Shown one piece after another: positions 7,647 through 15,111 of a stretch of DNA of 24,426 bases. Each line of letters starts with the position of its first letter. Position 1 is the stretch's first letter. Source of the stretch: DASYPQ01 sp041488095 (GTDB lineage Bacteria > Planctomycetota > UBA1135 > GCA-002686595); contig JBGPOP010000050.1 of assembly GCA_041488095.1 (NCBI GenBank), positions 1 to 24,426 of the forward strand, given 5' to 3'. The notes beneath the pieces were generated by a model. That model searched no databases. It was given only the letters and a program-made list of their open reading frames with translations, and was not told where the DNA came from. The translations under genes were made by a program, and so were the position numbers.

Positions 7647-9449
7647 TCACGGCGTCCAGGAGACCTCCTTCGCCTGCGTCGTGTTGAACGTGCTCGACGC
7701 GGGGCACCCGCCGAGCACGGTGGCGTCGCGGTACCAGACCATGTACCAGCGCCTGCTCCCCGGCAGAAGCGGATCACCGAGAGCGGCCGAGCGTGTGTGA
7801 ATGGTCGGCTCGCCTGCTTGGAAGTCCGGGGCCGTGATGCTCCCAGCTGATGCCGTCTTCGCGTAGAGGCGCGTCAACGTTCCGCGCACGCAGCGTACGC
7901 CCTGTCCGAAGACCGCGCCATTCGGCAACGAACTCGTCCCCTGCACCACGATGCTCAGCGCGCTCGACGTCTCGCTGTCCGTCGTGAAGAAGAGGCTGTC
8001 GGAGGACAAATACGAACCACCCCCGACCGACAGCCGCGCGCCGCCCGTTGCGGCCGAGTTGTCGCACCCGCGTCCGCGGCTCGACGGCGGATTGGCGCAG
8101 GGACAGCTCACGGCGCCGCTGAAGCCGGGTTCGCACAGGCTCTCGTACTCCGTGTTCGACCGTTCGCGGACGAAGATGTCCCACGTTCCGTTCGTGTCGT
8201 CAGGCACGAGATTCCCCGCCTCGCTCTCGAACGCCACGCAGCGAGCGCCGGCGGACATCGAAGGGCCGACGCCGAAGATCCACGCGCCGCTTTGGCCATT
8301 GCCCTGCGTTCCGGTCGAGTCGACGCTAGCGCGCTCCGTCGTGCCGAGCTGGCGGTCGCGGACGAAAACGTCCCCCCACCCGTTCGTGTCCCCGCTGACG
8401 AGGTTGCTGGCAAGACTGCCGAAGGCCACGTAGCGTCCGTCGTCGGAGATCGACTGACCGCCACTCTCGTCGTTGCCCCATCCGCCGCTCGGGCTGGCAC
8501 TCACGAGCTCCGTCGTTCCAACTTGGCGATCACGGACGTATACGTCGCGCGAGCACGCGTCGCAGACGCTCCAGTCGAAAGCGACGTAGCGGCCGTCGGG
8601 AGTGACCGCGGGCGTGTACCAGGACGTGTACCAGTTCGTCTGCCCGTTCATGCCGACGCTCACCCGCTCGGTCGTTCCACTGGCGCGGTCGCGGACGAAG
8701 ACGTCGGTGAACTGATTCGTGTCGCCCTGCACGAGGTTCGACGCGTCGCTCAGAAACGCGACGAAGCGGCCGTCGGCGGAGACCGAAGAGTTGTAGGAGT
8801 GGCCATTCCCTTGCGCGCCGCTCGAGCTCACGCTGACGAGCTCGGTCGTGCTGGTCCGACGGTCGCGGAGGAAAACGTCGTAGAAGCCGCCGAGGTCTCC
8901 CGGGACTAGGTTCGTGGCGTCGCTCGAGAAGGCGACGAAGCGGCCGTCGGGGGAGATCGAGTACGCGTAGCTTTCGCCGTTCGCCTGCGCGCCGCTGGAG
9001 TCGATGCTCACGCGCTCGGTCGTGTGGGTTTGTCGGTCGCGGACGAACACGTCGCCGACGCCGTTCGTGTCGCCCGGTACGAAGTTCGTGGCCCGGCTCG
9101 TGAACGCGACGATGCGGCCGTCGCCGGAGATGAACGGCGTGTAGCTGTCGCCGTAGAGATTGCTCGGCGAGCCGTCGGAGGCGACGCTGACGAGCTCCGT
9201 CGCTCCGGTTCGGCGGTCGCGGACGAAGATGTTCTCCGCATGGCTCGCGGGAGCGAAGAGCCAGGCGCTCTCGAAGGCGACGTACCGGCCGTCGGCCGAA
9301 ATCGAGGGGTCGTAACTTCCCCAGCCTCCCTGGTTGCCGCCCGACTCGACGCTCACCGAGGTGAGGCTCACCCGCTGCGTGACCTGGGCGGTGGTCGTAC
9401 TCGCCGTCAGGACCGCAAGTCCGCAGATCTCCATCCCGAGTCGCTTCAT
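7647..9449 (-). CDS. secreted seven-bladed TolB/PD40-type beta-propeller protein
   Basis: The 600-residue protein has a short N-terminal signal-like segment (MKRLGMEICGLAVLTASTTT, cleavage plausible after TAQ). About seven near-tandem repeats of ~53 residues follow, each built on S-x-DGRYVAF-x-S, NLVPGDTNG, DVFVRDR and TTERVSV: the WD40-like PD40/TolB propeller pattern. The C-terminal ~150 residues form a separate Cys-containing domain (SCPCANPPSSRGRGCDNSA, GVRC, WYRD, final VSWTP). Start is ATG at 9447-9449 with GGAGGCGGAG immediately upstream. The protein is probably exported and may be cell-surface attached. The ligand is unknown; propellers of this sort bind proteins or glycans. It stands alone, with repeat copies on both sides. 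Confidence 0.82.
   Translation of the reverse strand: MKRLGMEICGLAVLTASTTTAQVTQRVSLTSVSVESGGNQGGWGSYDPSISADGRYVAFESAWLFAPASHAENIFVRDRRTGATELVSVASDGSPSNLYGDSYTPFISGDGRIVAFTSRATNFVPGDTNGVGDVFVRDRQTHTTERVSIDSSGAQANGESYAYSISPDGRFVAFSSDATNLVPGDLGGFYDVFLRDRRTSTTELVSVSSSGAQGNGHSYNSSVSADGRFVAFLSDASNLVQGDTNQFTDVFVRDRASGTTERVSVGMNGQTNWYTSWYTPAVTPDGRYVAFDWSVCDACSRDVYVRDRQVGTTELVSASPSGGWGNDESGGQSISDDGRYVAFGSLASNLVSGDTNGWGDVFVRDRQLGTTERASVDSTGTQGNGQSGAWIFGVGPSMSAGARCVAFESEAGNLVPDDTNGTWDIFVRERSNTEYESLCEPGFSGAVSCPCANPPSSRGRGCDNSAATGGARLSVGGGSYLSSDSLFFTTDSETSSALSIVVQGTSSLPNGAVFGQGVRCVRGTLTRLYAKTASAGSITAPDFQAGEPTIHTRSAALGDPLLPGSRRWYMVWYRDATVLGGCPASSTFNTTQAKEVSWTP
8170..9330 (-). repeat. in-gene tandem repeats encoding propeller blades
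   Basis: Seven units of roughly 150-160 bp are visible at DNA level through recurring GTCGCGGACGAA-, TCCCGGTACGAAGTT- and GACGAAGCGGCCGTCGG-like blocks. Each corresponds to one PD40 blade. The unit around 8545-8640 is shortened and lacks the NLVPGDTNG loop. Such arrays can expand or contract by recombination. Confidence 0.6.
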
Positions 9450-9555
9450 CTCCGCCTCCCCCCGTCGTCGGATCCGACGACGATCAGGGTACGACGACCC
9501 TGCGGTTTTCCGCTACCCGCGGGGGCATTGGACATCGAACCGGCTGATTCAGGTG

Positions 9556-9711
9556 TCAGGCTAGCACCGTCGGGCCTCTTCGTGGTTGCCGGGGTTGGCG
9601 CGGAGCGGCGCTGGGCGTGCTGCCGGCATACCGGAAGGCCTTGGAGTTCGGATTCGCGAGCACATGCGGAGGTCTCTGCGACCTGCCGCAGCATCGGGAC
9701 GCAGGGCTTCC
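9556..9711 (-). repeat. dispersed repeat copy C, diverged and without transposase tail
   Basis: This third copy shares CACCGTC-x-G-xx-CTTCG near 9564-9581, AGGCC-TGG-x-GTTCG-x-TTC-CGAGC at about 9630-9659 and the exact 18-mer TCGGGACGCAGGGCTTCC at 9694-9711 with copies A and B. A block of about 30 bp between the second and third segments is not present in the others. The transposase tail expected to the right is absent; tyrS starts 69 bases later. The remainder of the 9450-9779 gap must hold the divergent promoters of the propeller gene and tyrS, but none is clear. Confidence 0.5.
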
Positions 9712-9779
9712 CTCGCCGCGGTTCCCAAGCATGCAGCCGGTTTGCTAGGAATGGCGCCACCGTGTCCCCTGCAGGTCCG

Positions 9780-10994
9780 ATGCGCAAGGAAGTCGAGAGC
9801 CAGCTCACCGTGTTCAAGCGCGGCGTCGTCGACCTGATCGAGGAGGGCGAGCTCGCCCAGCGAATCGACCGCAGCTTGAAGACCGGCAAGCCCCTGCGGG
9901 TGAAGTTCGGGATGGATCCGAGCTCGCCCGATCTCCACGTCGGGCACGCGATCCCGCTGATGAAGCTGCGCGCGATCCAGGAGCTCGGCCACACGGTCGT
10001 GCTGATCGTCGGCGACGCGACCGCGATGGTGGGGGATCCGAGCGGGAGGAACAAGCTGCGGCCGCAGCTCTCGCGGGCGGAGATCGAGACGAATCTCGCG
10101 ACGTATGTCGAGCAGGTGAGGAAGGTGGTCGACGTCTCGAAGGCCGAGGTGAGGAGGAACTCGGAGTGGTTCGACAAGATGGGCTTCCAGGACTTCCTGA
10201 AGCTCGCGGGGCGGATGACGGTCGCGCGGATGATCGAGCGCGACACGTTCCAGAAGCGGATGGCGGAAGGGGAGCCGATCGGGATCCACGAGATGATCTA
10301 CCCGCTGATGCAGGGGTGGGACTCGGTGATGATCCGGTGCGACCTCGAGCTCGGAGGGACGGACCAGCTCTTCAACCTCCTGCGTGGAAGGGATCTCCAG
10401 CGCGAGGAGGGGCAGGAGGGGCAGATCTGCTTCACCACGCCGCTGATCGACGGGCTCGACGGGCGGAAGATGAGCAAGAGCTACGGGAACGCGATCGGGC
10501 TGACGGATGCGCCGAAGGACATGTTCGGGAAGACGATGCGGATCTCCGACGGCGCGATGCGCGACTGGTACACGCTGCTGACGCGGGTGCCGATGGAGGA
10601 AGTCGAGCGGCGGCTGGCGGGGGACTTCCGCGAGGCGAAGGCGTCTCTCGCAGAGGAGATCACGGCGTTCTTCCACGGACAGGGAGTCGCGAAGGCGGCC
10701 CGCGAGGCGTTCGACCGCCAGTTTCGCGATCACGAGGTGCCCGACGACGTGCCGGTCGTCTCCTGGCCGAGGGGCGCGCCTGCGGAGGGACGTGCGCTCG
10801 CGAACCTCCTGAAAGACCTCGGCCTCGAGAAGAGCACGTCGGATGCGCGCAGGAGCATCGAGCAGGGAGGCGTGAAGCTCGACGGTGAGGTCGTGCGGGA
10901 TCCGAAGGTGGTGGTCAGGCCCCCCGCGAAGGAGCTCTTGATCCAGGTTGGCAAGCGGCGCTTCGCGCGCGTGCGAGGCAACCCGGTCGAATGA
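9780..10994 (+). CDS. tyrS: tyrosine--tRNA ligase (TyrS)
   Basis: Class Ic aminoacyl-tRNA synthetase that activates tyrosine with ATP and charges tRNA-Tyr in the cytosol. The 404-residue protein has FGMDPSSPDLHVGH with the HIGH-type motif HVGH at residues 53-56, GDATAMVGDPSGR at 78-90, YPLMQGWDSVMI and ELGGTDQLFNL for tyrosine and adenylate binding, and KMSKS at 230-234. The C-terminal ~65 residues are an S4-like RNA-binding domain (SDARRSIEQGGVKLDG). Size and motifs fit the TyrS type with HVGH and KMSKS. The start is ATG 9780; an in-frame GTG at 9762 would add six residues. The ribosome-binding site is weak (GCAGG). Monocistronic, with repeat copy C close upstream. Confidence 0.96.
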   Translation: MRKEVESQLTVFKRGVVDLIEEGELAQRIDRSLKTGKPLRVKFGMDPSSPDLHVGHAIPLMKLRAIQELGHTVVLIVGDATAMVGDPSGRNKLRPQLSRAEIETNLATYVEQVRKVVDVSKAEVRRNSEWFDKMGFQDFLKLAGRMTVARMIERDTFQKRMAEGEPIGIHEMIYPLMQGWDSVMIRCDLELGGTDQLFNLLRGRDLQREEGQEGQICFTTPLIDGLDGRKMSKSYGNAIGLTDAPKDMFGKTMRISDGAMRDWYTLLTRVPMEEVERRLAGDFREAKASLAEEITAFFHGQGVAKAAREAFDRQFRDHEVPDDVPVVSWPRGAPAEGRALANLLKDLGLEKSTSDARRSIEQGGVKLDGEVVRDPKVVVRPPAKELLIQVGKRRFARVRGNPVE

Positions 10995-11030
10995 GGAGCC
11001 CGCCGACTCGCCCTCCGCGAGCTCTCCTCA
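10992..11030. terminator. inverted repeat joining two convergent stop codons
   Basis: TGAGGAG (10992-10998) and CTCCTCA (11024-11030) form a perfect 7-bp inverted repeat around a 25-base GC-rich spacer. The left arm contains the tyrS TGA and the right arm the TGA of the DUF1573 gene read from the other strand. It could act as a weak bidirectional terminator, but no T tract is present and the loop is long. Confidence 0.3.
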
Positions 11031-12149
11031 GTGCGTCGCGCCCGAGAACACCGCGCGGATCGAGGGCACGCGCGGATGGTCGATCTGGAGCGTCAGCTCG
11101 CCCGAGAAAGTGGAATCACGCAGCTTCTCGCTGCTCCGCAACACCACCATCCAGCTCTGCGCGCGCCCGTCCTCTCCCGGATCGATCGGCGTCACCTCGG
11201 CGGCGATCTCGCGCGCGGCGCTCTCAGGCGTCCCGGTCACCGTCGCGCTCCTGACCCGCACGCGCTCTCCGGGCACGAGCGCGACGAGCTGCGCTTCGAT
11301 CTTCGCCGGCTTCCCGCGCTCGAACGATCCGAACAGCAGCACGGGCGGGCGGAGGACGACATCGGGCGCGATCTGGGCGGTCACCGTCACCGAGAAGGGA
11401 CGGCCGACGCCCGTCCCGTCCGCTCCCGTGACGCTCAAGACGACCTTCCCCGCGACCGGCCCGAGCGGGATTCCCGGGCGCGCGTTCGCGACGACGATCC
11501 ACGTCGCCACGCCGGCGACCTCGGCCTCGTCGACGGTGGCGGTGAACGGACCCTCGACCGACTCGACGCCGATCACGCGCGCCCGGCAACCGGGCACGTC
11601 GACGGCGACGTCCGTCCGCCCGCTCTTGCCCGCGCTCTGAGGCGTCTGGCCGAGCTCGATCGCGGCCGGCACCGCCCGCATCAGTCGCTCGACCACGAGA
11701 TGCAGCTCGAGCGTCACGTACGGTGTCGTCTTGGAGTCGCTGCGCACCCGGACCTGTGCCAGCTTGTCGATGTTCATCACCTCGACTCGCTCGGTGTCGA
11801 TGCTCACGGCGAGGTCGGCGACGGCGCCCGGCGGCAGGGTGATCACGGTCTCGCGGTTGTCCGGGTTGCCCGGCACGAGCGCGCCGTCGGCCGCGCGGTA
11901 GGAGATCCGCGGCACGGCGCAGCCGCAGCTCGCCAGGAGGTCCTTCACGGTCACCGGCCTCGGATCGTCGTTCCGGATCCGGAAGACGTGCTCGGCCTTC
12001 GCGCCGCGGGGGACGCGCCCGAGGTCGAAGTAGGTCGGCCGATCGCCGACGGGATTGAGGATCACGAGGCCTTTTCCGGCGCCGGCCGGTGCAGGTCGGC
12101 GGTCGCAGGCGCACAGCGCGAGGGCCAGGAAAAGGAGCGCGCGGCGCAT
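11028..12149 (-). CDS. DUF1573-domain lipoprotein
   Basis: The 373-residue protein starts MRRALLFLALALCAC, a lipoprotein signal peptide with C15 as the likely lipidated cysteine (C13 is possible). Residues ~38-115 form a DUF1573 Ig-like domain: FDLGRVPRGAKAEHVFRIRN, then the diagnostic LLASCGCAVP, then an ITLPPGAVADLAV strand. At least two further Ig/ASPM-like beta domains follow (FTATVDEAEVAG..., VLLFGSFERGKPAKIEA...). DUF1573 proteins are abundant in Planctomycetota and Bacteroidota; their role is not established, and periplasmic or surface location is inferred from the lipobox. Start ATG lies three bases after the TAG of the upstream glycosyltransferase gene, so the two form an operon. Confidence 0.85.
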   Translation of the reverse strand: MRRALLFLALALCACDRRPAPAGAGKGLVILNPVGDRPTYFDLGRVPRGAKAEHVFRIRNDDPRPVTVKDLLASCGCAVPRISYRAADGALVPGNPDNRETVITLPPGAVADLAVSIDTERVEVMNIDKLAQVRVRSDSKTTPYVTLELHLVVERLMRAVPAAIELGQTPQSAGKSGRTDVAVDVPGCRARVIGVESVEGPFTATVDEAEVAGVATWIVVANARPGIPLGPVAGKVVLSVTGADGTGVGRPFSVTVTAQIAPDVVLRPPVLLFGSFERGKPAKIEAQLVALVPGERVRVRSATVTGTPESAAREIAAEVTPIDPGEDGRAQSWMVVLRSSEKLRDSTFSGELTLQIDHPRVPSIRAVFSGATH

Positions 12150-12152
12150 GTC

Positions 12153-13676
12153 CTAGCGGCGGATGCGGACGATCACTGCCGCTCCCACGCGCTCCCCCGG
12201 CCCGTAGCGGTTCTCGAGGTGTTCGATCATCCGCGGAGTCTCGGCCGGCTCGACGCGCAGGATCACCGCGTCGATCGCGCGCCTCGAGAGGACCTCGTCC
12301 ATGCCTGCCGTGCCGCCCCGCCGGGCCGCAAAGTACAGGCTGTAGACCGGCCGGTCGAGCAGAAGCGACCAGTGCCAGCCCACCGGGGCGGCCAGGCGCT
12401 CTCCCGCGCTCAGGCGCGCGTTGATCCGTCGGGAGAGATCCAGGTCGGCCGCGTGCGCCGAGTCGATCTCGCTCCAGCCCCTGCGCGGCGAGAAGTCCGC
12501 CCACGCGAGCGCGAGGCAGAGCGTCGCGGTCGCGCCGCGAGCGGTCCGCGGGCCGACATGACGTCCAGCCGCGAGGGCCAGGACCTCGGCCGCGGCGCAC
12601 AAGCCGATCGGCCAGATTGGGAGCGAGAGCCGCCAATCCGAGGCGAAGTAGAAGAGCAGGAGGGCGAGCGCCGAAAGGGCGAAGATCTCGGGCGCGCCGC
12701 GCCTGCGGATCGCGACGAGGATCAGGGCCGCGATCACGGCCGCGCCGAACGCGATCGGCACGGCGCCGCTCGCCTCCGGATCGAGGCGTCCACCCAGGTG
12801 TGCGAGGACCTCCGGCGCCCGGACGCGCGCTCGGGAGAGGACGTCTCGCATGGGCAGGCGCGGCGACGAGGGGTCACCGCCATCGGCGTGCCACATGCCG
12901 GTCGAGTAGGAGGCGAGCAGGGTCTGCTCGGCCGGCCAGGGCGGATGGCGCAGGGCATCGCGCGCGCTCCAGGGGAGCAGAGCCAGTGCCGGCACCGCGG
13001 CGAGGACGAGAGCACGGTCGCGCAGGAATCGCGCGATCGACGACCGAGGTCCGTGCTCGAGAGCGCGCGCCAGGACGATCGCCGGCACGAGGAGGAGGGC
13101 GACGGTGCGCACGTAGGCCGAGACACCGATGGCGAGACCGAGGACCGCGTCACGGCGAGCCGAGGGTGCACGTCCCGCCCACCTCTCGACGAGCAGGCAG
13201 CCGAGGATCATGGCGAGACCCGGCACGTCGGACATCACCTGGTTCGACAGGTGACGGAAGCCCGGGTTCAGCCACACGGCGAGCGCGAGGCAGAACGCCA
13301 GAGCATCGCCCAGGCGCGGTCGCACGAGTGCGAAGAGGCAGGCGACCGCGGCGACGCCGAACAGGCTCACGAACCAGTTCAGCGCGAGAAAGTCGACCCC
13401 GCGCCAGGCGACGAGGGGCGCGAGCAGGAGCGAAAACCCCGGCGGCCGGACCGTGAACGGCATGCCCAGGACCGAGTAGCCCTGCCCCGCGAGCAGCGAC
13501 TTCGCGCACAGGAGATAGATCGAAGCGTCGAAGGTCTCGCGGGTCGCCTCGTACCAGGGATGCACGAGCCAGAAGAGGCTCGCGCACGCGATGACGATCA
13601 GGGCGATGAGCGCCGCGGTCGAGCGGCGGCCCCAGGGCGCGACGGCGTGCTGCGCTGGCGCAAGAGAGGCGGACAT
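12153..13676 (-). CDS. GT-C-fold membrane glycosyltransferase, family 39-like
   Basis: This 507-residue polytopic membrane protein has about 10-12 hydrophobic helices. An acidic motif in the first periplasmic loop (ETFDASIYLLCAKSLLAGQG, ~46-65) and FTVRPPGFSLLLAP after it match GT39/ArnT-like (PMT_2) transferases, which move sugars from polyprenyl-phosphate carriers to lipids or proteins outside the membrane. A C-terminal soluble stretch of ~110 residues (from DLDLSRRINARL) follows. Start ATG at 13674-13676 has no strong ribosome-binding site. The gene leads a two-gene unit with the DUF1573 lipoprotein and diverges from the sulfatase gene across 60 bp. The acceptor is unknown; glycosylation of surface proteins or lipids is an inference. 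Confidence 0.8.
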   Translation of the reverse strand: MSASLAPAQHAVAPWGRRSTAALIALIVIACASLFWLVHPWYEATRETFDASIYLLCAKSLLAGQGYSVLGMPFTVRPPGFSLLLAPLVAWRGVDFLALNWFVSLFGVAAVACLFALVRPRLGDALAFCLALAVWLNPGFRHLSNQVMSDVPGLAMILGCLLVERWAGRAPSARRDAVLGLAIGVSAYVRTVALLLVPAIVLARALEHGPRSSIARFLRDRALVLAAVPALALLPWSARDALRHPPWPAEQTLLASYSTGMWHADGGDPSSPRLPMRDVLSRARVRAPEVLAHLGGRLDPEASGAVPIAFGAAVIAALILVAIRRRGAPEIFALSALALLLFYFASDWRLSLPIWPIGLCAAAEVLALAAGRHVGPRTARGATATLCLALAWADFSPRRGWSEIDSAHAADLDLSRRINARLSAGERLAAPVGWHWSLLLDRPVYSLYFAARRGGTAGMDEVLSRRAIDAVILRVEPAETPRMIEHLENRYGPGERVGAAVIVRIRR

Positions 13677-13736
13677 CGGCGGCGGAGCAGCGTATCAGGA
13701 GGGCGTGCGCTACGTCGCGCTGATAAGCTCGCCGAG

Positions 13737-15092
13737 ATGCTCCGACGAGGTGGCGGCGGCTCGCGCGAGGCCTGGGCCCGGGCCGGCATCGCGATGCTCA
13801 CCGCCCTCGCGGCCGTCGCCTGCTCCCGTGCGCCGCGGCCGCCCGACATCGTGATCCTCCTGGCCGACGACCTCGGATGGGCCGACGTCGGCTACCACCG
13901 GACCGACGCGAGCGGTGCGATCGTCACGCCGGAGATCGATGCCCTGGCGCGCGCGGGCCTGCGCCTCGAGCGCTATCGCACCGCGCCGCTCTGCACGCCC
14001 TCGCGCGCGGGCCTGCTCACCGGGCGCTCGCCGCTGCGCCTGGGGCTCTTGCGCAACGTCGTCGGCGCCGACAGCCAGGGCCTCCCGATCGACGAGGAGC
14101 TGCTCCCGGCGGCCTTCGCCCGCGCCGGCTACGCCACCGCGATGGTCGGCAAGTGGCACCTCGGCCACGCTCGGCCCGAGCAGTGGCCGAACGCGCGGGG
14201 CTTCGAGCGCTTCTACGGCTTCCTGACCGGCTGGATCGACTACTCGAGCCACGAGCACGACGGGGCCCTGGATTGGTGGAGGGACACGCGGCCGGTGCGC
14301 GAGGAGGGCTACGCGACGCGCCTGCTCTCGGACGAGGCCGTGCGCATCCTATCCGAGCGCGGCCGCACCCGGCCGCTCCTGCTCTACGTCGCCTTCAACG
14401 CGCCTCACGCACCCGTCCACGTGCCGCCCGGGAAGACGCTCGACGCCCCGCCGGGAGAGAACCGGACACGCCGGGCCTACGCGCTGATGGTCGCCGAGCT
14501 CGACCGCGCGGTCGGGGAGATCCTGGGTGCGATCGAGCGCGGCGACCGCGCGCGGGAGACGATCGTGTTCTTCGCCAGCGACAACGGCGCGGACCCTGCC
14601 TACGGCGGCAGCAACGCGCCTCTCCGCGACGGGAAGTACACGGTGTTCGAGGGCGGGATCCGCGCTCCTGCGGTCCTGTGGTGGCCCGGCCACGTCGCGC
14701 CCGGAGGGAGCGAGCGCCTCGTCACCCACCTCGACGTGCTGCCGACCCTCGCTGGACTGGCCGGGATCGCGCTCGATCCGGCGCGGCCGCTCGACGGGAT
14801 GAACCTGGGACCGGAGCTGTCGTCGGGATCCGGAGCGGCCCGGGAGCCCGTGGCCTTCGGCTGCGAGGACGGCGAGGATCGCCGCTACGCGCTGGTCGGG
14901 GAGCGCTGGAAGCTCGTCGAGACTCGGGGTCGGGACGCGGTCCGCGCGAGCCTGTTCGACGTCGCGGCGGATCCGGGCGAGGAGCGCGATCTCGGTGGCA
15001 CGGAGCCCGCGAGGCTCTCCGAGATGCGCGCCCGCCTCGAATCGTGGGAGGCCATGCCGACGAGGCTGCCGGCGATCCCCGCGCAACGCTAG
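13737..15092 (+). CDS. FGly-type sulfatase, lipoprotein
   Basis: This 451-residue formylglycine-dependent sulfatase would hydrolyse sulfate esters, probably on glycans. The sequence shows ILLADDLGWADVGYH with metal-binding DD at residues 44-45, and LCTPSRAGLLTGR, in which C86 of the C-x-P-S-R motif is the residue oxidised to formylglycine. GKWHLG, FNAPHAPVHVPP and FFASDNGA, the remaining active-site and metal-binding blocks, are all present. Length is normal for family S1. The N-terminus (hydrophobic ~18-28, AVAC at 26-29) suggests a lipoprotein signal, so it acts outside the cytoplasmic membrane. Start ATG 13737 has a weak ribosome-binding site. It is followed after 19 bases by the alpha-toroid-repeat gene, probably in one operon. 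No maturase (FGE or anSME) is in the window. Confidence 0.92.
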   Translation: MLRRGGGGSREAWARAGIAMLTALAAVACSRAPRPPDIVILLADDLGWADVGYHRTDASGAIVTPEIDALARAGLRLERYRTAPLCTPSRAGLLTGRSPLRLGLLRNVVGADSQGLPIDEELLPAAFARAGYATAMVGKWHLGHARPEQWPNARGFERFYGFLTGWIDYSSHEHDGALDWWRDTRPVREEGYATRLLSDEAVRILSERGRTRPLLLYVAFNAPHAPVHVPPGKTLDAPPGENRTRRAYALMVAELDRAVGEILGAIERGDRARETIVFFASDNGADPAYGGSNAPLRDGKYTVFEGGIRAPAVLWWPGHVAPGGSERLVTHLDVLPTLAGLAGIALDPARPLDGMNLGPELSSGSGAAREPVAFGCEDGEDRRYALVGERWKLVETRGRDAVRASLFDVAADPGEERDLGGTEPARLSEMRARLESWEAMPTRLPAIPAQR

Positions 15093-15111
15093 CGGTCCCT
15101 GCGCAACGGCG

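Noticed and set aside
8174..9330. Regularly spaced repeats that might be a CRISPR or other noncoding array.
   Set aside because: The period of about 150-160 bp is in frame with PD40 propeller blades and fully explained by the protein repeat.
9024..9779. Long N-terminal extension of tyrS in the same frame.
   Set aside because: It overlaps the propeller gene on the other strand and includes repeat copy C. TyrS homology begins at the ATG at 9780.
13693..13725. TATCAG/CTGATA inverted repeat between the divergent glycosyltransferase and sulfatase genes.
   Set aside because: Six-bp arms with a 21-bp spacer are expected by chance fairly often in a region this size; not enough to call an operator.
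11031..13736. Very long plus-strand open frame leading into the sulfatase (over 1,300 codons in total).
   Set aside because: It lies antisense to the DUF1573 and glycosyltransferase genes and has an Arg/Glu/Ala-rich low-complexity translation typical of GC-rich shadow frames. Only the part from 13737 shows family motifs.
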